Source: Aralia elata (taxonomy: Eukaryota; Streptophyta; Magnoliopsida; Apiales; Araliaceae). Taken from it: a stretch of 64,000 nucleotides of DNA. The stretch covers positions 19,215,206 to 19,279,205 of the forward strand of contig CM068388.1 in NCBI GenBank assembly GCA_034770075.1. Direction: 5' to 3'. Made by a program: the position numbers and the translations under genes. Below the pieces are notes generated by a model. That model searched no databases. It was not told the DNA's origin and saw nothing but the letters and a program-made list of their open reading frames with translations. This document shows positions 12,740-25,392 of this stretch, piece after piece. The stretch's first letter is position 1; each line of letters starts with the position of its first letter.

Positions 12740-14150
12740 AATTGCCAGGTTAATCATAGTGATAAAGTCAAGAATGTGATTGAATATGCACCTGCTTTTA
12801 TTACATTGTTGTATTTTTGTACCAGAAAGATTAATTAAAACATGATTGTAAGCATGTGACTATTTGAAAATTCCTAAATAACGCTTCTTAAAATTATTGA
12901 GGGAAATATACATTAATTATTCATTTTTTGAAAAAAGTATAAATATATTGTATAAAAAATTCTGCCATAGCTAACTCTAAAATTATAATATCCTTGCAGA
13001 ACTTCTAAACCAAGTGCTACCTCCTCGGTTCCTCTTGCAATCCAAACATATAAATGCATCTCCATGAAGTGCAACAGAAAAAAATTTGAGTGCATCGGAA
13101 CTCTGAACCAGTACTAATTAGTGGCAGCAAGCCTATCAAGAGTCCCTAATAAGCGAAAGAAGATGAAGGGTACTTGTATACATAAACAATAAGTCGTTTT
13201 GAAGCAGATTGCAAAGGACTTTAGTTACATAAATATTAGGTAACCATAAAATGAAATATTTTGCTTGTTTGCTTCTCCCCAAGACAATGAGCATATCTTC
13301 CAACTACTCATTTTTCTATGTCAATAGAAGCTTAAAAATGAGATTACTGTAACCATACATGAATCATTTCTCTTAGCTAAATGACCATGCATTTTAATTC
13401 TTAATGCATCAACAAAAGGTTATAATTTCACACCATCTGGAATTTACCTCTTATAGACTCTAGCAGTCTAGCTCAAGATTTACCAATTGGACTGAGAGCA
13501 AAAAATTGTAAACCAAAGTTTTGCTCTATTGAATTTCTTCATTAAGATATCCACCAATCAAATAGGGGGTTCCATTACTTGAATGGGAATTGTAGCCAGA
13601 AGTGAAACAAGATCAGTAACCATGAACGGTCCTATAATCACTGGCACAAAACGTTTAAGTACACTATGTAGACGGAAACATCAATGAATTTCCAGATTCT
13701 GTTGGCCAGGCCATTTGTACCTCTTATCTTATATTCTTCTATATTCTTAAGCATACTAGTAATTTTCTCTTGCACACTACTTGCTTTATCAAGTCAAGGG
13801 ATGATTAGGTGTAGCGATACCAATAAAGACATAAAGGGACATCAAATTAAAACTATCTCACAAACATAAACACCCAAATCACTAAGATGAATGAACGAAG
13901 AATTAAAAAAAAACAATAAACCCAAAACACACATAATGCCACAATAACCACATCTCAAATGGATGCACAATCAAGTATCAACAAAATTTGTACCAAAACT
14001 TTCAATAATCAAAGCATAAAATACCCATATCACTACTTACATGTACAACCAAGAATAATCAAAATCAACTATCAAAATGTGACAGTGTGTGCATTATGTG
14101 TATGACAGTGTGTGTGTGGTGGGTAGCGGGTTTCAAACTTATCAACAATT
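12740..14150. other. Non-coding interior of the CACTA-like region
   Basis: Only short frames are present and none matches a family I recognise. A short minus-strand frame near 13000-13095 (RGTEEVALGLEVLQ) ends at a possible splice site but could not be assigned. Confidence 0.3.
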
Positions 14151-14664
14151 GCCTCCTCAATCAATCCCAATTTGTGCGGTCAGTGGAGAGGAATACGACG
14201 AGGGAAGAGGGAAATTAAAGGAAGAGGAGGAGGGTGAGGCTGCCAGTGAGGGTCGTACGCATTGAGTGGTGCGCCGGTGAGGGGTGCGCCGATGAGGAGT
14301 GCACTGGTGTGGGCTGAGAGGTGAGAGGTGTGGGCGCGCAGATTTTGGAAAAGGGGGGAAAATTAACATTGCCCGGTCGTCAACTAGGGCTTGACAAATA
14401 TGACCCGTCGAGATTAAGTCACTAGCAACGGCAAGTCCGTTGCCTTTGACGTTTCCCTCCGCCGCGAAAATTTCGTGCAAAATCCTACTACATTGCCAAC
14501 GACAGTATACTCATTATCAACGGACGTCTGTCGACCACCAAACATGAAAAGGAGGGAAAAAAAGTCATTGTCGACGGAATGCATTCTCGACGGCTACGCC
14601 GTCGGTATTGATGTCATTCTCGACGGATAATTTGTCATCGACTATGATCCAGTTTTTTTTAGTG

Positions 14665-17370
14665 ATATAGATATGTTTATAAAATTTATTTTTCCCGCCC
14701 TTAAAAGTATAATACTGCTTTTGTTTTACAAAAAAGGTTTTCATCTGTTTACTTTTTATTAATAGAAAAAGGTATTTCTTTTATTAATAGTAGTATAAAA
14801 TGATGGTATGTACTTAAAAAGCTAAAAATACACTTAACTAATGCAATCTAATTATTTAAGACATTTTTCTAGATTAAATATTTGAGATCCCTACCATTGA
14901 TCTATAAAATTAAATTAATTCCAATGATCTTTGCTGGAAAGCTCTTATTACACCATGCTTAGATAGAAATAAACTCATTAAGTATGTTAATAGTGATCGC
15001 CTTCTCCACCCTCCAGAATTAAATTCAGTTATGAAAAAATATGTAACCAAGATTATATGAACTCTAGATATAGCGAAAACAAACTAATTATTTAATTACT
15101 TCTCTCATCTATATAACCTGACTTGTTTCATTTAGTCGCGTAATACATCACTACAAAAGTGATCTGGGATCATCTTAGTTCCTCTCTTGTCAGTCCTCAA
15201 ACCTTCAAAATTTCAAGAGTTAATTCAAAAGGATAAAAGTGTTATTGATTTTTCAGTATGTCAAAACTATTCTCAACAAATTTTATGCAGGATTTCCGTC
15301 GGGAGAGAATTGAAGAGCCTGCTTGTCGGGTGCACATACACAAGACATTAAGACACATATTTGTAACCGTATTGGACCTAAAAGTTTAAACCATTAAGTA
15401 CTCTTGGGGCCATTCATGCATATTAGTTCTTCATTCTTTACTTTTTCTCTGATGTGGTACTTTAACTCACTTGTGAGTTTCTAACAATCTTCCTCTCACA
15501 AGTTAATCACATCAAGAGCTCTCCTCAGTTGAACACTTCCCTTCAATCACCGCGAGACCAACTCTTGACTTTTTTCTCCATCGAGAGCCACATTCCATCA
15601 AGAATTAAACATCTTCTCTTCAATCATCACGACACCAATTTTAAGCTAACCACTCTTATAACCAATTTTCAGATATAAAAATATTAAGTTAAACCATGCT
15701 TAAATGCTAACAACCTAACAAAACATGTGACTTTTACTCGCTAAAATAGTAAAATATTTTTTAGTCCTTGTTCTTTATTTGATTTTGATGCCCTTGGACT
15801 GACACAATCTCCTTCCTATTTTCTTTTCATACTGCGCTATTCATGTTAACCAAACAAGAAAACCCACTGAAATATTTTCCTTCCCCAAAAAGAGTTACTA
15901 GGCATCCACTGAAAATTGTTGCCAGTCATTCGCCACAGCATTATGAAGTCTTCACTGCAATCTAAAACTACCAAATAGAGATGGGCGCGATTATTTAATA
16001 TTTGACCAGATTCTAAGGCAAAATTTTCGCATGGAACTAAAGCAAATATCACTATCATCAGACTTTTGAGGAAATATTGGACTAAACAAATAATGATCAC
16101 CAAACAGTCTCAATTAGAAACATAGCGGTCACAAAATTAAACATCTCCATTCAACTTAATTATATAGCTACCTCTGTTCTACCAAGAGTCTCATCTTACT
16201 TTTTGAAGCCAATTTGTAAAATCTTAAAATTTAAAATTGACATGAATTTATCTAACTTTAGTTAATCATAATTATTTTAAACTACCCAAAAAACCAGTAC
16301 TAAGTACAAAATTTATTATTTCCAAAACTATAACATAAATCAAGAATTTATAGAATTGACTTCAAAAGGTCATATATATGTGATGAAATTACTCCAACCT
16401 GTAAGATAGTCAATAGTACTCAATTGAAAGAATGGCATTTATGCCTTTTTGGCCGCAAACAAAAGTAACAAATCGCCTATAGGTAGCAGTGAGTTACTCT
16501 ATTAGACTGTTATAGATTCGTATACATAAATTTGCTTATGTCCTTATTGTGCTTCCTGTTGATTCCTTTGCATAGTTACTGATTGGCTACTATTAGTTGT
16601 GCAATAAATTTAAGGGACTTATAGTTGCTTTAACATTGGGCTATTGGTGTTGTCACTTCATGCTCTCGTGACTATATTAATTTTATTATTGGGGTTACAT
16701 TTTAAGTTTGGGTGGTGGGGGCAATTGAACCTCTAAAGGCAGGGAGTAAAAGTGTCGGTAAGCACCTCCTTAAATATACCTTATATGTTACATTATATCT
16801 ACCTTCATTGCCTCTTTCATTTTTGCCTCTTTTTACCAAACATTCAACTTTGTCCGCATCCTTTGCAATATCAAGCACACACAACAGCTGTTGGTTCATA
16901 ACATTAGGTAAGTCTTCAGTGGTGGTTACAAATATGTTATTATCTACTTCTTCTATATTGTGTGCATTACTCGAGATCAAATAATGTGTTTTGTTGTAAT
17001 TGTTTCAGTTTAGATGTCTTGCCAATTTGGACTCATTGAGGATGTACCAATATCCACTCATGATTTTTCTTCTTCTACGAAATGGCAAGATGCTATGTTA
17101 TGGGTTGACAGCGGTTGTGAGTGAATTTATAAGTTTGTTAAATTACGTTTTATGTAATATAATTATTAATTGACTATTTTTCTATAAGAGTGTTTTTATT
17201 TTTCTGAACAGTGTTTCATAAGTTAAGAGAATTCAAATCAGACCCCACCAATACAAAAAAATACTAAAGATTTTACTAATATAAAATAAGTTGAGCAATT
17301 GAAAGTTTGATGGCACATATTGTTACATGCATTGTGGGTTTTGTCACATCTATTGACAAATGTGCTATCG
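14665..17370. other. AT-rich intergenic DNA, no recognised gene
   Basis: No conserved coding sequence is seen on either strand. A Stowaway-like stretch (TACCTCTGTTCTACCAAGAG) starts near 16171. Short frames at 15846-16103 (minus) and 16702-16984 (both strands) lack family motifs. Confidence 0.4.
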
Positions 17371-18159
17371 TTGTAAATTAATACCGTTGGGACTAAATTT
17401 TTTTATTAATTTAGAAAGTTATTATTTAATCGATACATTAATAATTTATTAATTTAAAGAGTGTTTTTCTATTCGATGAACATAAATTTAATTACATTAA
17501 AATTATTGCATTTTATTGATGTTTATATCATACTTTTTTTGATGCAATGTATCATACTTATTAAATTAATGTAATAATAGAATTCATTGTAAATGATATT
17601 AATTATTTTTAATAATTAAATAATGTTCATTGTATCCACTTTTCAAATTACATTCACATTTTATTTCAAAAAAAAATTATATTCACATTAAGTTTAATTA
17701 ATTTGTATATATAAGTTTATTGTACTAGAATTTAATACATTCCATGTATGATGATAAAGAGAAGTACTATATAAACATCAACAAAAATTCTTCAAATCAT
17801 ACTCAACAATGGCTTCTCATCTAAAAAGTATTCATAAATCTATCATGACAAATCAAATACGCAAGGAATTATGCGAGTATAAGAGAAATCACCCTACATG
17901 TACTCAGAAAGATTTACAAACGAGAATAAAATTATATTTTACAATATTACCCCAGATATATTTGTAATTTAAAAGAATTATTAATTTATGATTTTGATGG
18001 GACCATATATTTATATAATGGTCTTTTTAAAAATTATTATTTTATTATTTTATCGAAATTATTAATTTATCCCATTAGCCCAAGTCGGGACTGGAAAAAA
18101 AAATATTATTTTAGAGAGATTATTAATTTATCAAGTATTAATTTATAAAGGTTCTACTG
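17371..18159 (+). mobile_element. pogo/Emigrant-like transposon remnants
   Basis: The right end 18141-18159 reads TTATAAAGGTTCTACTG and is followed by TA. Its reverse complement, CAGTAGAACCTTTATAAATT, closely resembles the terminal repeat of Emigrant/Lemi1 pogo-like elements of plants, which duplicate TA. A 52-codon frame at 17809-17967 starts MASHLKSIHKSIMTNQIRK and contains CEYKRNHPTCTQKDLQ, which has the look of the helix-turn-helix at the N terminus of pogo transposases, then stops. A second eroded end (TTAATTTAGAAAG...TTAATTTAAAGAG) lies at 17371-17466 facing the same way, so two fragments may be present. Confidence 0.6.
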
Positions 18160-18194
18160 TAATATTTTACATAGCACCCCATGGCCTACGAGGC

Positions 18195-18990
18195 AAAGGA
18201 ATATCACTTTCATGTCTTGGTGCAGCCGCCTAGTCAACATTCATATCATCGGGCCGTGGTACCTGCTTGGAGTTAAGTTTCGCTCCCATGCCCAAACCTA
18301 AGGATACGTATGATTAGTTCTCTGTCTGTATTTAGTGATTGAAAGGACCAACAATTTAATATATCACCTGTGGTAACACCAACGCACCAGCTATATCACT
18401 CAAGCCAGAGTCCGATCCAAGACATAATTGCCGATACAGGAATGCTAGACATGCACTACCCCAATTGCATGTTGGCACTTTCGCCAAATCTTCTAATAAT
18501 AGAAGAAAATGCAGCTTAATATATGAGCTCAGATGTGAAAGTCAAGCTGCCTCTGTAGCTCATTAGGATCAAGCTCATATCTGCTGAATGTAACAAACTT
18601 CTCCAGCAGCCACACCCTGTCTGTAGTGCACTAGCGAACATGTCATGATCCTTCCCGGGTAAGGGTCTCTTCCCGAGAATTTGGTGAACCTCATCGCACC
18701 ACAGCTAAGAATTCCTATCAACATTGCCATGCGTAATAGGTGATCCAATAGTGGGAAGGCCTAAAAGTATCTCCACATCCTGTAGGGTGATAGTGGCCTT
18801 ACCTACTGGGAGATGGAAGGTATGGGTCTCCTTGCGCCACTACTCAACCAATGTTGTGATAAATGTGTGGTCAAGCTTAATCTATTCAACTCTAAAGACG
18901 CTGTAAAGTCCTGCCTGCACTAAATCGTTAAGAATATCCTCATCCGCCCAACTATCTCACCGTAGTCCCTAATGGCCTCCATCACCCCTC
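18195..18990 (-). pseudogene. Plant mobile domain (PMD/MAIN-like) gene, decayed
   Basis: Minus-strand frames match the PMD family (labelled serine/threonine phosphatase 7 long-form homolog or MAIN-like). From about 18870: TFHLPVGKATITLQDVEILL, then GLPTIGSPITHGN; near 18450-18380: WGSACLAFLYRQLCLGSD and GLSDIAGALVLPQ, with a GT donor and an AG acceptor separating the latter from VWAWERNLTPSRYHGPM near 18290. These are hallmark PMD blocks in the normal order. Stops and frame changes interrupt the reading, so it is a pseudogene. PMD sequences travel with Mutator-like and gypsy elements in plants. The adjacent same-strand Mutator-like transposase makes a transposon origin likely. Confidence 0.75.
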
Positions 18991-19317
18991 CTACAATTAA
19001 GGGGTAAAATCCTGAAAAAAATTATTTTTTTGTAAGAACCGTAAAAGTTGAAAACGAACAAAATAAACTACAATAACATATTAACAAAAAAAATGCACTA
19101 GTATACCTGTCCCTGCCATATCTTCTCGATGAGTAGACTGATGAGTCAGCAATGATGTATCTATAAGACCTGAGTGTATCAACTCCTCATTTACCATAAG
19201 CTTGTTGCACGATAAATAACGTACCATGTAAGTACTATACAACATATATAAATATAATCTATGCAATCACATTTCATACAGTTTACAAAATAAAAATACA
19301 AATTAATTGGAGACATG

Positions 19318-19520
19318 AGGAAGGTGCTACTAATTTTTGATAAAGTTGTTACTCTGTTCTTAGGAAGGTGCTACTCTGGTCTGGTAAAAGGGCTACTGTG
19401 ATTTGATTAAAGGTGATACTCAAGTCAGACTACAAACTTACTGGTTGAATAGTAAGGTGCTACTAATACATGACAATGGTGCTACTTGGACCTCTTTATG
19501 GTGCTACTCAGACCTGAGTA
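19318..19520. repeat. Degenerate GGTGCTACT repeat cluster
   Basis: About eight copies of GGTGCTACT or close variants occur at irregular 20-40 bp steps (e.g. AAGGTGCTACTAAT, GAAGGTGCTACTCTGG, ATGGTGCTACTCAGACC). The block separates the PMD and Mutator-like pseudogenes and is not part of a recognised protein. Confidence 0.65.
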
Positions 19521-19639
19521 CGGAAATATTAGAGAAACAAAACAAAAAAACGTTGAAAAAGTCAAAGGATAACATAACATTGACCAATTGCTCCAATACA
19601 TTAAAAATTTATTAATTACATCACGCCACGTTTCATAAT

Positions 19640-22600
19640 TGCTCCAATACATAAAGTGTTATGAAAAGTACAAACTAACTATTTCGGATGTAGAGAACAT
19701 TTGCGGCTATGTTTTGTGTGACCTTCCTTTTGACAAGCACCACATACGATTTTTTTCTTTGGATTGTCCATTTCAGTACGTATTCGTGCGGTGCTGCTTA
19801 TCTCGCCCAATTTCTTCTTTTTCTTCTTTAAAGCCTCGTTAGGTAATAGAGTTTTCCCACATTGCGGGTAATGGAAAGGTCCAATAATCTTGATGCATAA
19901 GGGGTTTAAGGTTGGGCTCTCACATCTTCATTAGTAGCGTATTGGTATGATGCATCGAGACCCACTCCATCTAATCAATCTTAGAGTTCATGCAAGCCGC
20001 AATGACATGAGAACAAGGGCAGTTATACACTTTCCATTTTGATCATGAGCAGTACCTTTCCACTAATCTAACAACTTGTAAGTGACCACCCTTCCGTTGT
20101 TTCCCTTTCATATAACGCACAGTCGTCACATCATAAATACCAAACTGTCTATTGTACATTTGTACGCTGTGAGCCATTTCCTTTTTTAATCTTTTCAAAC
20201 GGACAATAATAGCCGGACGTGCTGCCAACCATCAATACATGGTTTGAACGCCCACCAGAAATGCATGCATAGAGAGTGTTCGGGTAGTGTAGCATGAGGT
20301 TCAGCCTGTATATATGTAATTCAGTGTATGCGTACACCTAGAGGGGGGTGAATAGGTGTCTAAGCTAAAAGTGATAAACAACGAAAACTTTTTAATTTTT
20401 CTGCTAGAGGTTTAAATCAGACAGGTATGCTTGTTTGCTTTGGTGTCTGCTTTAGCTTATGTTCTTTGACAGTTACAATCAAACAAGATACCATGTCTGC
20501 TTATGTGTCTGGATTACTATATCTTCAAGTGATGAACAGAACAGAACAAAATAGAATATGCAGAATAGTAAATTGCAGAATAGAAGAGATAACAAAATAA
20601 AAATCACACCAAGATTTTTACGGGGTTCAGTCCCTATCCTCTAATCTAGTGACCTAATTCACGTCCAATGCCAATTGGTATTGGAGACACTTTTTATTAA
20701 TTAAACTGTTTAAACAAAATATAAGAAACTCCCCGTTCAAAGTAGCTTTGCACTGAAATGGACACTACTGCCCCTTTGCATTTCTACAACCTTAGCACCT
20801 CAGCAACCTTCAAAGCTTTCTTTGAACAGATCATAATTCATATCCACTACTGGATTGACCAAGCCAAAAATGCTTGAATTCAGATTTTAATAAAAAAAAA
20901 TAAGATTACAATGAACTATGATTTTTCAGCCCAAAAGATATTAAGAATAAGGCACAAATGATTGTTGAAAATTTTCTTTGAGAACTCTTAAAATCAGAAT
21001 ATGTATTGCTTGCAAAGTTCTGCCTTTTCTTTTAGCCAAGCAAGATGAATATATATAATATATGGACTAACGGCTATAAAATATTGTTAACATGAATCCC
21101 AAAATCTTGGATGGAATAAAACAAAATTTTAGCAGCTTGTTATGAACCAACAGATATGATATGAAATCTTTCCAAATCAGTTTTTCAAAGATTTTGATAT
21201 TCAAAATAAAGCCATTTGAAAAGGCTTAATTAAAGGAAAATAGATCAGCAAGGATTTGGAATGGATATGGAATGAATATGCTGATAAAGACCAAATCAAA
21301 TCAGATTTGTTCAGTTTCCTTAATTTTAGGATATTAATCCATGTCAAATTTTAGAGATTTTCAGCAACTAAATAAAGCCTTGAAATTAAAATATTTTGGG
21401 CTAGAAAGTCTTACAAGAATTCCTAAGACCCAAAGACACTAACAGACTTTACTACCAAGTTGAGCCTTCATGAATTCAACTCCATTATTAGTAGCATCAT
21501 ATATGTACGAATCAGTCCAAATAGTCCATCAACCTGCTCAATCACATTAGCTCCATACAACACATATTGTCATCATTAAAATCCAAACATATATAAACCA
21601 ACAATATCGACTATCATACCCGAATAGTAATGCATTACCGCAGCCATGAATCTATGAAGTGTGTAATAAGCAGTACTCCAGTCACCATACACAGAAGCGA
21701 TTGCAATTTGTTTGTCATACCACGCCCACTTATATGATACAAGATAATTTGTAGATATCATGGATTATTTTCTTTATCAAGCTAACTTTTATATTTGGCT
21801 CCTTAACTACCTAATTGTAAGATAAAATAAAACACATTTTAATACATGTATACGCGTTCATCATTTGTAAGTCTATTGAGAAAAAAGGTAAAATACTTTG
21901 TCTTTCATTGCATCAGCAATAACTCTTGAAGATATCTTTTCATGGACTTGGCTTTGGTCTACTGTGGGATTAGACCATAAACAATTATATTCTGCAGGTA
22001 GCTTCCTTATTTCAAAAAAATCATGCTTCTGTATTTTTGTAGCACGAATTTTTCATGGACATGTTGCACTTACACACCTGGCTAAAAACAGGACCTTAGT
22101 TCTCTTGAGAACGATATAATATCTGCGATCCTAGATGTCAACACCTTTCAATGTAGATAAGAAAAGAGCTTTATTAGCAAATAAAGCACCCCACGAACAA
22201 TTTGCCGTCATTGACATGAAACATTGGTCTAAAATTGCCATGATTGACATAATCATTCGTAATTTCCTCATCTATGAACCATGCTGCCCTGGGCTGACGA
22301 TCTCGTGAGGGAACCTCATCATCATTGTCTTCCTCCCCACCTGTATCATCATCAGATTCTACCTCCTCATCCGTTCATCATCCCTCCATCCTATGTCCAC
22401 ATTCATATCTTCATCATCATCATCATCATCAAGTCTATTTCACTCTTTGTACACATCATCAAGCATGCTCAACTCAAACACATCATCTGAAATTGACCTT
22501 CTATGAGGTTGGTCATTCATAACTTGGTCTCTTTCACGTTCAAAATCTGCATCCCCGCCACTATTAGAGCCCGTAAAAAAATCTTTACTAACCCCCAAAC

Positions 22601-23086
22601 CGAATTATTTAAAGGAGTTGGTTGAGAGAATGAACAACCACCAACATCATTGTGCGTAAAATACTACTTGATCACCTCTCTATGACTGCTACACCCAACA
22701 CTGACATTAGAATAAACGGATGAGAATAAAGCGCCACCCATATCCATGTGATCCGAATGCATCGATATTGATGGATTCGGTTGAGTCAGCAAACTCATAA
22801 ATTCGCCCTAGCCCACTTCTGAAGTTACATTCCTAGCGACTATCAATACCTCCTCAAAATCAATATACAATTCCACACAACCCTGTCCATTATAAAAGGG
22901 AATACCTAACATTACGTCCACATCCTTGTCATCGTTAATTTCTAGGTTATAATATCTACCTACACCATTCATTACCATAATTGGAACTTTACAACTCAAC
23001 CTCAATTTCCATTTAGAGGAATCTTTACCTAATAACGCATAAATCTTTTCTGCCAACTCCGTGACAGATTTGTTGCGTTGCACCAA
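19640..23086 (-). pseudogene. Mutator-like (MULE) transposase, deleted and split
   Basis: Reading the minus strand from 23086: an N-terminal PB1-like block (KLRLSCKVPIMVMNGVGRYY, CVELYIDFEEVLIV), an acidic linker (about 22400), then FEIRKLPAEYNCLWSNPTVD near 21960, and SYKWAWYDKQIAIASVYGDW with LHRFMAAVMHYYSG near 21700-21630. A foreign insertion of about 1.1 kb follows. The transposase resumes near 20240 with FWWAFKPCIDGWQH, then jumps directly to KKGGHLQVVRL-type sequence (actual: GGHLQVVRLVERYCS) and CPCSHVIAACMN, the SWIM zinc finger near 20080-19990, and a zinc-knuckle-like CGACQKEGHTKHSRKC near 19710. The catalytic DDE core between WAFKPCIDGW and the SWIM finger is deleted and there are frameshifts, so the protein cannot be active. 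Confidence 0.85.
20338..21485. mobile_element. Insertion inside the MULE pseudogene (LTR-like)
   Basis: The transposase homology stops near 20338 at TACACCTAGAGGGGGGTGAA and resumes right of about 21485. The sequence between includes ACGGGGTTCAGTCCCTATCC near 20620. Both motifs are, from memory, frequent in plant LTR-type repeats, but no terminal repeat pair or target duplication could be fixed. No coding sequence is seen. Confidence 0.4.
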
Positions 23087-23619
23087 AAGAATTTTTTTGG
23101 GTTTAGTGAGTAGGTAATGTCATGTGGTTGTTCCGTCAAAATTTGACCCCCCCTACAAAAAAAAAAAAGCAACGTGGACAAAATTCATCCTCCTAAAATT
23201 TCTACAAATATTAAGGGACAGACCATGTTAGTTATTAAATTATATATTACAACTGAAAAACGACTATCACTAATATGAGTAATAAGCAGCTCTAATATGG
23301 TTAGTTTAACAAACGAGTAGCACTACTATGTCCCAACAGAAACATCATAACTAGGTTGATAAATCGCAATAGAAGATTGTTTTAATTTTTCTCAGAATAA
23401 ATTCCAAACTTCAACAGCAAAAAATTCACAAGCAACTTTCATAAAGCACATTAATATGCATTAACAGCACAACATTCACAACTAATATCTCATTAGGTTT
23501 TTACCTTCAACTCAGTAGACCCTCCAAGATTATGCAATGGCTCTAATTCAACCACCCACCACTAACTCAATTAGGGCTTTGGATAAGTAATTACCCTTTG
23601 GAGCAAAACAGCTGCTAGT

Positions 23620-23835
23620 CACTACAAGAAAAAAGAATATTTTTGACGAAAATTTCTATCGGAATTAGCCTGTTTCCGTCAGAAATAGTTTAATTTCGAT
23701 GGAAAATTCCCCCGGAAAATTCCGTTTCAGAATTAATTCCGTTGGGAACAATATTTGCAACGGAATTAATTCCGACAAAACTTCTGTCGGAATTAACTAT
23801 TCCCGATGGAATTGCTAATAATAAAGGATATTCGG
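23620..23835. mobile_element. CACTA transposon end
   Basis: The end CACTACAAGAAAAAAG at 23620 is followed by a dense series of TTCCGACGG/CGGAATTA motifs in both orientations up to 23835. This is the standard terminal plus subterminal structure of CACTA elements. The opposite end was not found nearby, so this is a fragment or an end of a larger, rearranged element. Confidence 0.75.
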
Positions 23836-23905
23836 ATTTGCTAATAATAAATTTTCATTCATTCATTCAAACATAAATTGGCAAAAAAATAAATTGTGAT
23901 GCTTA

Positions 23906-24150
23906 CCTGAGAAATGGTCGGGAGATTTGGTGAGACCAGGCCTGAGCTGCCGCGGCCAGAGAGGAGATTTGGCAGTTCATCGCCGCCGCGGGAGAGGAGT
24001 GAATGGGGAGTATTTAGCTAGGGATGAGAGGTGAGATATATGAAGGAGAGAGGAGAGGGATGCCGCTGGTGAGAGGAGAAGGATGCCGTCGGAGAGGGCC
24101 ACCGCCGGAGATGGATAGAGAGAGAGAGAGCTTTAGGGCTTGAAATTTTT
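23906..24150 (-). other. Possible 5' leader exon, GC-rich
   Basis: On the minus strand this CT-rich, GC-rich block (TCTCCGGCGGTGGCCCTCTC near 24110) ends at CATTTCTCAG followed by GTAAGC at 23905, a good splice donor. Such leaders occur at the 5' end of plant CACTA and MULE genes. It could belong to the MULE gene whose coding region begins at 23086, or to the adjacent CACTA end. There is no ATG-led frame of note. Confidence 0.35.
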
Positions 24151-24179
24151 TTTTTTCTGCCAGCGGCGCTAATGAAATT

Positions 24180-24690
24180 TTTATATAGACAAAAATATTT
24201 TTAATATTTAATATAAATATACTTATTTGTCATATAATTCACATTTATTTTTTATTACATACGATTAGTTTAATGTTTTATTAACGACATATTTGAAAAT
24301 TTTATACTTAATAATTAAATAAATCATAAATCATTATTTTATAAACATATTAAAATTTTAAATATAATTTACTAAGTAATACTAAATTAATTAATATGAT
24401 AGTACTTTGATAATTTTTGATAATTATATTTAACAATAATTATATGGGTGAATTATTTAACTAATTAGTCCAAAGATATTTTAGTAAAAGAATAATATTA
24501 AAAATATATATACCCAGTAATCTTGAATTCATACTATACACTCACAATAACAATTATTGATAATCACATATCTTTTACTAAACAGAAATGACATAATATG
24601 ACTATTTTCTATTACTATTAATCATATACCTAGTAATCTATATTTATGGGTTTATGGGTATCCATAATCACCTGTAACAAATACCCCTTG
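24180..24690. other. AT-rich spacer
   Basis: Very AT-rich with no frames or repeats that could be assigned. Confidence 0.4.
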
Positions 24691-25098
24691 AGTATCACCT
24701 GGGGTGAAGAAGCTGGAGGTCGGACGATGTTGTTCAACACACCTTTGTTTCTAGTTGCAGGGTAATTCCAGTGGGATTTGGGGATTGGTAGCTGCCATAC
24801 ATCTTTATTTATCTTTCCCTCACCTCATACTCATAAATTGCTTTCTCGTCTTGAAAGTTCAAGAGATTTAGAGAAACAAATTCAAAATCCCTCAATTTGG
24901 TGTTATTGCATAGGAAAAATTGGATTTGAGAGACCAAATTCAAATTGCATAGAAGAATTAGATTTGAGAGACGATGTGGGAGAGGGAGTAACGAATTCTA
25001 GAGACAAAGTGTTTGCGAGGAAAATTTATGAGAGAAATGAGAGAAGATTTGGGGGGACTTTTTTTTAACCTATTACTATATTATAATTTGATTTATAA

Positions 25099-25334
25099 TA
25101 CTCTATCTGTTTTATATTATTTGATCAACCTTTTAAAATCAATTTATAAACTCAAAATTAACATAAATTATTTTAATTTTAATCAATACAATAATGAATA
25201 TTATAAACAATATAAAAAGTACTACTCATTATAAATTTTATGATTTCATAATTTGTAATGAGTCATCTCAATTTTGAATTTGTAAATGTCTTAAATTAAC
25301 TTTTAAAAATCAATAATATAGAACAGATGAAGTA
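25099..25334. mobile_element. Stowaway-like MITE
   Basis: The left end TACTCTATCTGTTTTATATT pairs with the right end AATATAGAACAGATGAAGTA, and TA dinucleotides lie at both edges. It is 236 bp, AT-rich and non-coding. The form matches the Stowaway/mariner MITEs whose ends resemble CTCCCTCCGTCCC. Confidence 0.7.
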
Positions 25335-25392
25335 TATTTCATGCTAGGGCAAAGAGGGAACTTGGAGAGGAGTACGGGAGGAAGTAGTGATT

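Larger units (their letters stand above)
8049..14664 (-). mobile_element. CACTA-like transposon, decayed, with nested repeats
   Basis: The left end begins CACTACAAAAAATTTGG and is followed by about 300 bp rich in GACGGAC/GTCCGTC motifs. The right end, 14390-14664, has the same kind of subterminal motifs (GACGGA, CGTCGG) and finishes TTTTTTTTAGTG, the complement of a CACTA start. The arrangement is that of the En/Spm (CACTA) superfamily. A last exon of a Transposase_24-type gene lies inside on the minus strand, and the GC-rich 14150-14350 resembles the leader region near the 5' end, so the element probably reads right to left. The 3-bp flanks differ (TAA and ATA), so the two ends may not belong to one insertion. 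Confidence 0.55.

Noticed and set aside
8049..14664. One intact CACTA insertion
   Set aside because: The two ends have CACTA form but the flanking 3 bp differ and no transposase core is present, so I list it only as probable.
22281..22522. Plus-strand His/Pro-rich frames
   Set aside because: They are antisense shadows of the acidic linker of the Mutator-like transposase.
24778..25068. Plus-strand frame of 96 codons
   Set aside because: It begins in the duplicated block whose partner at 51150 does not keep the frame, so conservation as a protein is not supported.
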